Shown one piece after another: positions 34,420 through 42,856 of a DNA stretch of 64,000 bases (within the stretch, counting starts at the first letter, position 1; the number at the start of each line of letters is the position of its first letter). The notes under the pieces were generated by a model, which worked only from the letters and a program-made list of their open reading frames with translations, had not been told where the DNA came from and did not search any database. The position numbers and the translations under genes were made by a program. This stretch comes from JAFGIN01 sp050301235 (GTDB lineage: Bacteria > Fibrobacterota > Chitinivibrionia > Chitinivibrionales > Chitinispirillaceae): the NCBI GenBank assembly GCA_050301235.1, contig JBNKZD010000291.1, positions 1 through 64,000 of the forward strand, in the 5' to 3' direction.

Positions 34420-35523
34420 TTAATTAGAAGCGTTTTCAGTCCGGGCAATATTAATCTCCATCCCTGCCCGCTTCATCATTTCGGAGACTGTTACAATCTC
34501 ATACCCCAGCACTCTTAACGAATCAATCATCGCACCAAGTTTCAAATGAACCTGATCTTCACGCTTTTTCCGTTCGGTACCAAGGTGCATTAATATAATT
34601 CCTCCGTTGATCCCATAGGGTTTCGTATTGGCCAGGGTAACTATTTTCGTAAAAACTTCTTCAGGTGTTTTAAAACCGGGAGTTTCACTGTCGGGGATCC
34701 AGTCGTTGGTATCAAACCCATCTCTCCATGATCGCCCTTGCCTCCAGCCAACATGCATATAGCCCGCATCACGTGCCCAGGAACACAACTGCTCATTGAA
34801 TTCTCCGTATGGTGCACGCCACAGTGGTGCAAAATGGTGGCCGGTAACTGATACCAGTAGCTGATCGGCAGAGATAAGTTCTCTTTGAAGTACACTCTGA
34901 GAAAGCACACTCAGAGTTTTCTGAATTTTGTTTTCATTATAGGTCGTCAGATGCGGGTGGCTGCAGGTGTGATTACCCAGTTCGTGACCCTCTTCAATGA
35001 GCTTATTTACTACATCCGGATGTTTTTTGATAAAGTGTCCTGTCAAAAACATTGTTGATTTAACATTTCTTGAGTGGAGCGTATCTACGATCTCCATAGC
35101 CACATTTGCACTCGAACCGCCATCAAAGGTAAAACTAACTATCGGAAATTCTAACGGTCCATTATTGATACTGAAATTGTTACCCGGCAGAGGTGGCAAC
35201 GGTTTAAAAACTGGCTTTGTCATTTTTGGACTGTTTTCAACTTTTGTCTGTTCGCTGACAGGAGCGATTGGTTCGAGTTTCGATTCCGGTTCAATAAAAG
35301 GGGGTTCAGATTCAAAATCATGTACTGAACTCAGCTGCGTCAGAAGCATCGAGCGATTATTCTGTAACGCTCTGTTTTCGATTTTGAGCAACTCATATTC
35401 TCTGAAAATCCATGCTGCAAAAGCAATAGCGCAGAATGTGAGTGTCACTGATGACCAGAGTATAAGATGTGTTTTTGAAAACCGGTCAGGTTGTGGATCT
35501 TTTAACATACAATGATTGTACAT
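34420..35523 (-). CDS. Membrane-anchored polysaccharide deacetylase (NodB/CE4)
   Basis: 367 residues; ATGs at 35523 and 35508 are both possible. A single membrane segment (about 22-44) is followed by a Pro-rich linker (about 75-115) and a NodB domain (about 125-345). Motifs: SFTFDGGSS (motif 1), HTCSHPHL (metal-binding His pair), RAPYGE (motif 3) and GIILMHLG (motif 5). CE4 enzymes remove N- or O-acetyl groups from peptidoglycan, chitin or xylan. Motif 1 has Gly where the usual metal-binding second Asp of TFDDG stands, a variation shared by some peptidoglycan deacetylases. It is anchored facing the periplasm, so peptidoglycan or exported polysaccharide is the probable substrate. Confidence 0.85.
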   Translation of the reverse strand: MYNHCMLKDPQPDRFSKTHLILWSSVTLTFCAIAFAAWIFREYELLKIENRALQNNRSMLLTQLSSVHDFESEPPFIEPESKLEPIAPVSEQTKVENSPKMTKPVFKPLPPLPGNNFSINNGPLEFPIVSFTFDGGSSANVAMEIVDTLHSRNVKSTMFLTGHFIKKHPDVVNKLIEEGHELGNHTCSHPHLTTYNENKIQKTLSVLSQSVLQRELISADQLLVSVTGHHFAPLWRAPYGEFNEQLCSWARDAGYMHVGWRQGRSWRDGFDTNDWIPDSETPGFKTPEEVFTKIVTLANTKPYGINGGIILMHLGTERKKREDQVHLKLGAMIDSLRVLGYEIVTVSEMMKRAGMEINIARTENASN

Positions 35524-35646
35524 TTATTCGTAAAAATGTTCAGTAAATAATAAAATCAATTATCTACCTTGATACAAGTGTGTACCCAAATAATATTTTA
35601 CTTAATATGGTCTTTCAAAAACTATTTACAACGAAATGGATTGTCC

Positions 35647-36390
35647 ATGAACGATTTTATTGAAGGCATCTATAATTATTGTGATCGCTGGTGTGAACGT
35701 TGTACATTAGCTTCTCGCTGCAGTTCGTTTGCAATAGAGAAAAAGCTGGAAGATATTAAAAAAAGTGGTGGGACAATCAATAGAAATACATTCTGGGAAA
35801 TATTTGATTCTCTTTATGAGGGCGCATTCAAAAATCTGAGTGATTTTACGGGTGATGATCATCTTGAACCTGATACTTTTGAGGAAATCGAGTATGATTC
35901 AGATTTAGAACTCTTTGAAGATGAGACATGGAAAAAAGTTGAGGAAAACGAGTTAGTTGAAAGTGCGAGATTCTATGCAACAGAGGTTGCTCAGTGGATG
36001 AAAATCTACGAAAATGATATTGTATCAAACATCAGTGAGCCCAATGTATCTGCAAGCCGAAATAAAGATCTGGTGCTGAATTCCATTGAAGTGATCATGT
36101 GGTACTCATTTTTTATTGCAGCCAAATTGCACAGGGCATTACGTCATGAAGATGATAACGATGAATTTTTAGAGCTTCCGGTTGATTCAGATGAAAATGG
36201 TTCCGCAAAGATTGCATTAATTGCGATCAATCGCTCAATTTCTGCCTGGAGTATTGTTCGGTCAGCATACAAAACAGATTCGAATGCAACTGCAGGATTT
36301 ATGGGGAGGTTGATTGCGATCCGTCGGGTTGTCGAACAGGCATTTCCTCATGCACAGGAGTTTGTGCGTCCTGGTTTTGATACAGAGTAA
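35647..36390 (+). CDS. Conserved-type protein with N-terminal cysteine cluster
   Basis: 247 residues from the ATG at 35647; a TTG 26 codons upstream is less likely because that extension is hydrophobic and unlike the rest. The N-terminus has four Cys as C-x3-C-x2-C-x5-C (CDRWCERCTLASRC), suggesting a zinc or iron site. The middle is acidic and the C-terminal part helical (EVIMWYSFFIAAKLHRALRH, AIIAINRSISAWSIVR-like). I recognise no family. It converges on the DUF4175 gene with a single base between. Confidence 0.6.
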   Translation: MNDFIEGIYNYCDRWCERCTLASRCSSFAIEKKLEDIKKSGGTINRNTFWEIFDSLYEGAFKNLSDFTGDDHLEPDTFEEIEYDSDLELFEDETWKKVEENELVESARFYATEVAQWMKIYENDIVSNISEPNVSASRNKDLVLNSIEVIMWYSFFIAAKLHRALRHEDDNDEFLELPVDSDENGSAKIALIAINRSISAWSIVRSAYKTDSNATAGFMGRLIAIRRVVEQAFPHAQEFVRPGFDTE

Positions 36391-36391
36391 A

Positions 36392-39300
36392 TCACTTCCT
36401 CAAATACAAGACCCCAAGCGAATCAAAATATGCCTTAATCGCAGCACGATAGTTTCCAGGAAATTTACTCTCAAGCGCACGTCTTCGCATCGAATAAAAT
36501 GCATCCGGATTACCTTTTGTATCTGAGAGCGCAGTTCCAGGTTTATCATCTGAGAACAGCTCTTTTGCAGATTTCGATTTTCTCTCCTCTTTTCCCTCAT
36601 CCTGACGGTGCATTGAGAGTGTAGCCTGAAGCATTCTTGAGAGGAAACGATCCTGGCGATCGCGAATATCGGCAGTTGGAGGATTGCGCAGACGTTCGGC
36701 AAGGTTTCTCGCTTCTTTTTCCAGTTCTTCCATCCGTTTACTCATACCAGAACCTTCACCGGATTTATCTCCACCGAACTTTTTAGCAAGTTCATCGAGT
36801 TGATCCGCAAGAGCACGCTGCGCATTTTCCGCTTCCTGACGCGCTTTTGCCTGCGATTCACTCATACTACCCGGTTTATTTCCATTACCGTTTTTACACT
36901 CCCCTTCACCAGGTTTGCTTCCGGACATCATGGAGCGCAGCAGTTGAGAAACAGCACTGTTGATAGCACCCTGCTTACCTGACAATTTCTGAAGCTGGTC
37001 CATCAGCCCGCTCATGCTCGAACTTGATGAACTATTGTTCTGACTGTTCATCTGTTCAAGAATGGAAACTACCGCATCAGCAACCTGACGCAACGCCTGT
37101 TCTTCAGAGAGCATCCCGAAGAGCGCATCAGGGCCTCCTGTTGCCTGAAGAGCATCGTTTGCATCACGATATAATAAGCGGAACTGATTTCGAAGTAACA
37201 TTTGTAACTGCGGTGGAACAGATGGCAATGTGTCAATCTTTGTCTGAGCATTATGCATTGCCTGGATCAGTGCCTGATGTGCCAGTGCTATCTGTTTGTC
37301 ATCTGTGGATTGCAGTTCAGCAACAATCTGCCCATTCCAGTCGATCAGAGCAAACAGGTCGGTTGCAAGTGAAAGCAGTGTGGCGCGAAGTTTCTGCATC
37401 TGCTTCATCTTTTCGGATGCCATATTCTGTCGTAGTTTACCGCCAAGATCCATCAACGAGCTGCTCATTTCGGACATCTGCTGGTTATCAGGCTTTCCAT
37501 TTGAGCTGCTCATTGATGATTGCATCTGCTGGTTATTTTTTTTGATCTGATCTAAGGTGTTTACAATCTGCTGATTACCTATCATTTTTTCTGAAACCGT
37601 ATCTGCAAATTTCTCAATCCGCTCGTTAAGCGATTTTTGCTTCTCTTTATAATCTGGTGAGCCACCTTGCTCTTTAAGGTCAAGCTGCTCTTTAGCAAGT
37701 TTTTCAGCCTGCGTGGCCATCATCGCAAGTTCCTGATCTTTTTTGAGAAGTTCAAGAAATTTCATCGTATTATCAAGACGACTTTCGAGCTCCGGTAGCA
37801 TCTCCTGGGTTTTCTGTATCGCTTCTTTCATATCATTCATCGAAAACGGCTGCTCTTCACGGGGCAGATTCAGAAGACTGTCGCCATATTGAGCGATCAG
37901 ATCTTTCAGGGTTTTTTCAATATCTTGCATTTTTTTAAGGATGTCGTCATTCAGGACATTTTCTTCACGGAGTTTAGCAATATTCTCCTGAAGTGCATCG
38001 AGTGCTTTCTGAAGAGTATCGGCTTGCGATTCAAACTCCTTTTTTATATCCTCCATAACCTGTTTCTGTTCCCAGGAAGCTTCTTTATCGCCACTGCTGT
38101 TTTTGGAGAGTTTTTTCAACTTTTCCTTCATGTCAGTCTGTTTACCATGAACTTCAGAAATTTTCTCTGACACGTACTCTCCATTTTCTGAAACATTCTG
38201 ATGGATCTCTTCGAAGCCCGGCACTCGAAATGTAAACGTGTCACTGTATGCAATCTGAACACGATCAGGACGGGTATCCTGAACACGTACCCAGTAGTAA
38301 ACAGTGTCCCCGGGATACAGCGACTGATCTCTCAGGTTCCAACGGTATTCGATATTACAGGAGGGGTTCTGCGATGATAACGGGAGTTTCTTTTCCGAAA
38401 GCTCGTTGCTTCCACTTCGATACCACTGGCAGTAAAGTGCACGAATACCAAAATCATCAACTGCATCAACCCAGAGTGTCTCGACCTGCTCGACATTAAG
38501 TACTTTATTCCGGCCCGGTCGTGTGATCTGGACAAAAGGTGATTCATCAGGTTGCATGGTGATATGGAATGATGGAAGTGAATCATTGGGGACATTGAAA
38601 CTGTTTCTGAGAGCAAATGAATAGGTTAAATTATCAAGTAACTTTAGTGAAATCGAAGCGGTATCATTTTTGAGGGTCATATTCAAAGAATCAGTTCCTA
38701 CAAGCATCTTTGCGCTTGAGAGCCCTGAAGATAGTACTGATATATTTAAATCAGATCCTGCAGGAATAGACAAATCACCCCATTCATCATTGAACTGAAG
38801 TTTCTCCAGATGCATATAAGGGGGAGGTGTTGCTGAAATTGACAATCCCATAATCATTGGAGGAGGGACTACCTCAACAGAATCTACATCACTGCCAGTA
38901 CCACCATAGCTGAATTGATAATATACCGACTTGTCAATGTGATTTATTGTATAGCTGAAAACGCTGGCACTATCGGGACGCAGGAGCACACTGTTTCGTT
39001 TTTGATGATTTTCGTCAAATATGGTAAGTCTTGATGATGGAAGCGGAACCCCTGATGGTACAAGTTTCAAAGTAAGGGAACTTCCAAGTGGCACACGGAG
39101 TGTACCTGGCTGAATAGTAAAGTCGCTATTTTTCACGATTGTGAGAGGAAGATTCCAATACGAAGGAAGAGATGGCTGCAAAAAAAATATTGACAACACC
39201 AACAGAATCGTACTTACCGCAAATGTAATCTTTGGAACAATCGATAAATCAGGAAGAGCATTTTTTCGTGAAATAGAGGCAGTTTGAGCGACAGCAGCTT

Positions 39301-39667
39301 TAAATGTCTCTGAAGTAAAGCTATTGGCCTGATCAGCTGATTCATATTCAATGGCAATAGTTAACAGAGAGTGCGATGCACCAATGCGACTCTCGATAAT
39401 TTTTGCAACGTCACGAAGTTTTACAGGATGAATTACCATCAGATTTAGCGATTTCCATAACAACAATAATACAGTAACTATTATGGAAATGTCCCAGACT
39501 GGAGGGAGAATAATCCAGGGAAAAAGCACAAAGAGAACAGAGAGAAAGGAGGAAAAAAAGAAAAGGGCACTGAAATAAATACATAGCTCATTAACAAGTA
39601 ATTGAAATGTCCGCTTAATTCTGAATGAGTTCAGAAATTTTTTAAGGGTAATCAGGTCGTTGTTCAT
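36392..39667 (-). CDS. DUF4175-type membrane protein with long coiled coils
   Basis: 1091 residues. Two N-terminal membrane segments (about 28-50 and 55-72) and a third at about 148-168 precede a beta-rich periplasmic part (about 190-480, with DEWGDLSIPAGSDLNISV and YPGDTVYYWVRVQDTRPD, as in the DUF4175 family). After about 500 it is largely coiled coil rich in Gln, Lys and Glu, with a Ser/Asn stretch near 875. DUF4175 proteins usually occur with DUF4159, MoxR-type ATPases and DUF58 proteins in cell-envelope loci. Here only the DUF4159 partner is present, overlapping by four bases. Confidence 0.75.
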   Translation of the reverse strand: MNNDLITLKKFLNSFRIKRTFQLLVNELCIYFSALFFFSSFLSVLFVLFPWIILPPVWDISIIVTVLLLLWKSLNLMVIHPVKLRDVAKIIESRIGASHSLLTIAIEYESADQANSFTSETFKAAVAQTASISRKNALPDLSIVPKITFAVSTILLVLSIFFLQPSLPSYWNLPLTIVKNSDFTIQPGTLRVPLGSSLTLKLVPSGVPLPSSRLTIFDENHQKRNSVLLRPDSASVFSYTINHIDKSVYYQFSYGGTGSDVDSVEVVPPPMIMGLSISATPPPYMHLEKLQFNDEWGDLSIPAGSDLNISVLSSGLSSAKMLVGTDSLNMTLKNDTASISLKLLDNLTYSFALRNSFNVPNDSLPSFHITMQPDESPFVQITRPGRNKVLNVEQVETLWVDAVDDFGIRALYCQWYRSGSNELSEKKLPLSSQNPSCNIEYRWNLRDQSLYPGDTVYYWVRVQDTRPDRVQIAYSDTFTFRVPGFEEIHQNVSENGEYVSEKISEVHGKQTDMKEKLKKLSKNSSGDKEASWEQKQVMEDIKKEFESQADTLQKALDALQENIAKLREENVLNDDILKKMQDIEKTLKDLIAQYGDSLLNLPREEQPFSMNDMKEAIQKTQEMLPELESRLDNTMKFLELLKKDQELAMMATQAEKLAKEQLDLKEQGGSPDYKEKQKSLNERIEKFADTVSEKMIGNQQIVNTLDQIKKNNQQMQSSMSSSNGKPDNQQMSEMSSSLMDLGGKLRQNMASEKMKQMQKLRATLLSLATDLFALIDWNGQIVAELQSTDDKQIALAHQALIQAMHNAQTKIDTLPSVPPQLQMLLRNQFRLLYRDANDALQATGGPDALFGMLSEEQALRQVADAVVSILEQMNSQNNSSSSSSMSGLMDQLQKLSGKQGAINSAVSQLLRSMMSGSKPGEGECKNGNGNKPGSMSESQAKARQEAENAQRALADQLDELAKKFGGDKSGEGSGMSKRMEELEKEARNLAERLRNPPTADIRDRQDRFLSRMLQATLSMHRQDEGKEERKSKSAKELFSDDKPGTALSDTKGNPDAFYSMRRRALESKFPGNYRAAIKAYFDSLGVLYLRK

Positions 39668-40383
39668 GGATTAAAATACCAGTAGATAATGTTGATCCCC
39701 ATTTTAAGTGCCAGTTCGTGAAGAACCTCGCCATCATTGTGGATATGCAGATCCTCCATACCATCACCGATATCGGAACTATAGGTGTAATAAATCAGCA
39801 TTCTTTTTTCAAAAAAGACCCCATACCCCTGCGCCGGAGCTCCATCATGCTCATGAATTTTAGGAAGGCCTTTCAGTTTGTAAAAGCTCCGGTAGATTGG
39901 ATGTGTTGAAGGGATTGGTTGAAGAGGATTCTGGGGGAACAATGATGCAATCTCTTCCCTGAACGATTTATCCAGCCCATAATTATCATCTGCCCAGAGA
40001 AATCCTCCACCTATCAGATAACGGCGTAATCGAAGCCGTTCCTGATCAGATAATCTGAAATCGCCATGCCCGGTAATGTAAACAAACGGCAGCGTAAACA
40101 GGCGGTCATCACTTATCTCAACTGTAGCGACAGAATCGCAAATGGGAATTGTGGTCCGTGCTTTGATTTCACGTACAAGATTTGGGAGTGATGAAGGATT
40201 CGCATACCAGTCGCCCCCGCCGTTGTATTTCAAACGGGCTATGGTAAAAGAACACTCCTGAGCAGAAATGTTAAAATATAGAAGTAATAATGGCAGAATT
40301 ACAGCAAAAAGGTACTTATTCTTTGACAAATTATTTAGTTTTAAAAAACCAGCAGTCACTTTTTTACCTGCATAAAGTATCAA
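39664..40383 (-). CDS. DUF4159 domain protein
   Basis: 239 residues with a TTG start; a GTG at 40359 with CAGG seven bases upstream is an equally good choice. A hydrophobic segment (about 24-42) is probably a signal or anchor. The mature part is a DUF4159 domain: FTIARLKYNGGGDWYANPSSL, LPFVYITGHGDFRLSDQERLRLRRYLIGGGFLWADD and the C-terminal GEVLHELALKMGINIIYWYF. The fold resembles type 1 glutamine amidotransferases without a catalytic Cys. It precedes and overlaps the DUF4175 gene, a pairing seen in other bacteria. Confidence 0.85.
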   Translation of the reverse strand: MILYAGKKVTAGFLKLNNLSKNKYLFAVILPLLLLYFNISAQECSFTIARLKYNGGGDWYANPSSLPNLVREIKARTTIPICDSVATVEISDDRLFTLPFVYITGHGDFRLSDQERLRLRRYLIGGGFLWADDNYGLDKSFREEIASLFPQNPLQPIPSTHPIYRSFYKLKGLPKIHEHDGAPAQGYGVFFEKRMLIYYTYSSDIGDGMEDLHIHNDGEVLHELALKMGINIIYWYFNP

Positions 40384-40527
40384 TTCATTAATATAACTAT
40401 AAGAAGATAAATATAGTTCCTGATCCTGAACGCGTGGACCTCAAATCAATCATGGAATCAGCGGAAGTACTCTATTTAAAAATATAAGTATTCACCTGGG
40501 TGTGAGAATACTCAGCGATTCGCATAT
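40384..40527. other. Intergenic, no gene recognised
   Basis: AT-rich stretch before the palindromic repeat; it may hold the promoter of the DUF4159/DUF4175 unit. Nothing else was seen. Confidence 0.4.
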
Positions 40528-40640
40528 CGCTTCACCCCCTCAATCCCCCTCTCCATAGGTAATGGAGAGGGGGAAGAAAAAATTGCAGTTTCTTACCCCC
40601 TTTTCTCCATGAGCGGAGAGAGGGCTGGGAAGAGAGGCGA
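40528..40640. repeat. GC-rich palindromic repeat, copy B
   Basis: It contains the perfect inverted repeat CCCCCTCTCCAT / ATGGAGAGGGGG over a 5-base loop, then CCCCCTTTTCTCC and GCGGAGAGAGGGC. The order and spacing match copy A at 16551-16650. Confidence 0.8.
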
Positions 40641-40771
40641 TTGCGTATTCTACGAAATAGAGATCATTGGTCAATGATGCTTCTTACACCAATCAAGTGT
40701 ATACCCCATATTAGAAAAAACTATAAGGCTATATAAATAAGTTGTAATCAATTTATCGATTCAAAAGTAAT

Positions 40772-40793
40772 TATACATTATTATAAATGTATA
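40772..40793. promoter_or_regulatory. Palindromic operator-like site upstream of GH16 gene
   Basis: TATACATT and AATGTATA form a perfect 8+8 dyad with a 6-base spacer, ending 23 bases ahead of the GH16 ATG. Its form fits a dimeric repressor or activator site. The regulator is unknown, and AT-rich dyads can arise by chance. Confidence 0.4.
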
Positions 40794-40816
40794 CATCATT
40801 TTTTTGAAAGATTTGT

Positions 40817-41851
40817 ATGAAGCAATCAATAATAGGAAATATTTCAGCAATTACGATAAAATGTCTGGTTCTATGTGCGCAGTCGTTATATGCACAACCA
40901 TCATACGATAACTATAATCTCGTCTGGTCTGATGAATTTAACGGGACCGGATTGCCATCACCCGCTAACTGGGACTATGAAGTTGGCTATGTGCGCAATA
41001 AGGAACTTCAGTACTACACAAAACAACGACAGGAAAACGTTCGCCAGGAGGATAGTAACCTTATTATTGAAGCCAGGCGGGATAACTGGCAGGGGAATGA
41101 GTATACGGCTGGAAGTCTTTTCTCCCGTGGTAAGAGGGAGTTCCAGTATGGGATATTTGAGATACGGGCTAAAATCGATATACGAAAAGGATCGTGGCCG
41201 GCATTCTGGATACTTGGAGTAAGCGGTGAGTGGCCAGGCAATGGTGAAGTGGATATTATGGAATATTATGCAGGCTTTCTCCATGCAAATGTAGCGTGGG
41301 CGACATCAACACGATGGCAGGCGTACTGGAGTTCAAAAACAAAACCGGTTGATGATGCTTTTGCAAAGGAGTACCACATCTGGAGGATGCATTGGACAAA
41401 AGACAAAATTGATCTCTATGTGGATAATTTTCTTCAGAACTCAACAAGCTTAACCACTACAATAAACGATAGTGACAAAAAAAACCCATTCCACCAGAAA
41501 GCCTATATCATGATAAATCAGGCAATCGGGTCTAATGGAGGAGATCCATCACAAACGACCTTTCCGATTCGTTATTACATCGATTATATCAGAGTTTATC
41601 AGTTTACTCCAACAATCACTATGGAACCGGCTTCCAGATATGTTCCACAAAAAAGCAATATGACATTAATGTTTTACAGTCTTGATGGAAAACTTGTAAG
41701 TAAAGAGATTATTTCAAATCATCGAGGGATTAGTTTATATAACGGATTGAACAACTGCACTGGATGGAATTCGCTAGCAAAAGGTGCATATATCATGAAT
41801 ACTCAACTATCAGAAAAAAAACAGATAAACGAGAAGGTAAGTAGTAGGTAG
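40817..41851 (+). CDS. Secreted GH16 beta-glucanase
   Basis: 344 residues. A signal peptide (about 1-27, ending SLYAQ) leads to a GH16 jelly-roll (about 30-270): LVWSDEFNG, LQYYTKQRQENVRQEDSNL and the catalytic motif GEVDIMEYY with Glu144 (nucleophile), Asp146 and Glu149 (acid/base), followed by WPAFWILG just before. The sequence fits the laminarinase (beta-1,3-glucanase) subgroup. Residues about 280-344 form a short FlgD/sorting-like module (MTLMFYSLDGKLVSKEI, GAYIMNTQLS) truncated compared with usual surface-anchoring domains. A dyad lies just upstream of the start. It is probably secreted or surface attached, for breakdown of plant or fungal glucans. Confidence 0.9.
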   Translation: MKQSIIGNISAITIKCLVLCAQSLYAQPSYDNYNLVWSDEFNGTGLPSPANWDYEVGYVRNKELQYYTKQRQENVRQEDSNLIIEARRDNWQGNEYTAGSLFSRGKREFQYGIFEIRAKIDIRKGSWPAFWILGVSGEWPGNGEVDIMEYYAGFLHANVAWATSTRWQAYWSSKTKPVDDAFAKEYHIWRMHWTKDKIDLYVDNFLQNSTSLTTTINDSDKKNPFHQKAYIMINQAIGSNGGDPSQTTFPIRYYIDYIRVYQFTPTITMEPASRYVPQKSNMTLMFYSLDGKLVSKEIISNHRGISLYNGLNNCTGWNSLAKGAYIMNTQLSEKKQINEKVSSR

Positions 41852-41957
41852 CATTGAGAAAACTGGACTTGTTATGGAAAAATTAGTATAGCAGCTTACT
41901 TTTTCAACCAGAAAAACACGAAATACACTATAAATAGGGAATAATGCAAAATATTCT

Positions 41958-42088
41958 ATTCAACCTAAAAACCGCAGTAGCTTGACGTGGATAACGCGTA
42001 ATCTATTGCGCATAAAGGTTTTCAGTCCTTTCTGCATCAATATCTTACGGTTCTCCATCGTCACCTATTGCGGTTTTTAGGTTCAATT
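41958..42088. repeat. MITE-like element, copy 2
   Basis: Terminal inverted repeats are nearly perfect: left TTCAACCTAAAAACCGCAGT and right TTGCGGTTTTTAGGTTCAA in opposite orientation. The interior shares GGATAACGCGTAATCTATTG and TCTGCATCAATATCTTACGG with copy 1. No open frame is contained. It is typical of a non-autonomous insertion element; no cognate transposase is in the window. Confidence 0.85.
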
Positions 42089-42141
42089 CTTAATTGCGAA
42101 AATTAAGAATAAAGTGTTTTCTGGCTGAGACACTCCCTCGG

Positions 42142-42197
42142 CAGTCCCGGTTGAACCAAGGTTGCGTCTTGCGACAAACCTTTCGGACCGGGTACTG
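42142..42197. other. Structured hairpin element, copy 2
   Basis: CAGTCCCGGT pairs with ACCGGG-T-ACTG (one bulged base), and inside it AAGGTT pairs with AACCTT and GTC with GAC. It shares GGTTGAACCAAGGTTGCG with copy 1 (33597-33648), and lies the same short distance after a MITE-like element. A GTGT/ACAC hairpin precedes it, as a small hairpin precedes copy 1. Confidence 0.5.
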
Positions 42198-42241
42198 TGA
42201 AAATCCCAGAATAGTCTTATCTTATAAAAAAAATTTTGCTG

Positions 42242-42628
42242 TCACTGAAAAGTATACTTTTCAATATTAAACAATATTTCAGATAACGACTCATGCATTC
42301 TGGTAATTTTTTCTTTTTTCGCATGTGAATCAGCAATTGGTATAAACTTTCCAAAAATTGGTACCTGACTAAGTATTGCTTCAAAAAATGGGTGACGATT
42401 ATCAGATAAATCGTTTTTTTCAAATATGTTCAGGTTAACGATTGTTTCAATTAATTCTTTATCAATTCTTTGTGAATTCATCAGTCGGTGAAGAAATAAT
42501 CCATACTCACGCATAATCATTTCAAACTCAGTTTCGAAAGAATTTGAATTGAGTAAACGTTTTGAATAATTAACTAAAAACACTAAATATTTTATAACCA
42601 GATTTTTATCTAAGTTTTTTGTAATCAT
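42242..42628 (-). CDS. Hypothetical helical protein
   Basis: 128 residues, predicted almost wholly helical and without membrane segments or recognised motifs (VIKYLVFLVNYSKRLLNS, FEMIMREYGLFLHRLM). The start has a weak AGAG site. Codon use is AT-rich like the surrounding intergenic DNA. It stands alone between a repeat region and the GH45 gene, so it may be an accessory or recently acquired gene. Confidence 0.45.
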   Translation of the reverse strand: MITKNLDKNLVIKYLVFLVNYSKRLLNSNSFETEFEMIMREYGLFLHRLMNSQRIDKELIETIVNLNIFEKNDLSDNRHPFFEAILSQVPIFGKFIPIADSHAKKEKITRMHESLSEILFNIEKYTFQ

Positions 42629-42856
42629 CAGGAACTCTCTTTAGTGTCATGAAAATAATCGTGAAAAAAAATCGATAACGATTCATGTATTTTTAATTTA
42701 TAAAGTATTTCATCCGATTAATATAATCTAATCATGATTAATCATAAGAGTAATTTGAAATTTTTCTGTTTTAAAAACTACGGAGTTATAATTTTTTTTG
42801 AGGGATGGATAGCTCGGCTACATTTCTGCAGCCGTAGCAAAGTAAACGGGTTAAAT

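Noticed and set aside
38248..38616. Frames on both strands inside the DUF4175 gene
   Set aside because: Shadows of the real coding frame.
42806..42856. Possible c-di-GMP riboswitch near GGATAGC-like hairpin 42812-42838
   Set aside because: The hairpin is real, but the GEMM core with its tetraloop and receptor is absent, and the element is downstream rather than upstream of a gene.
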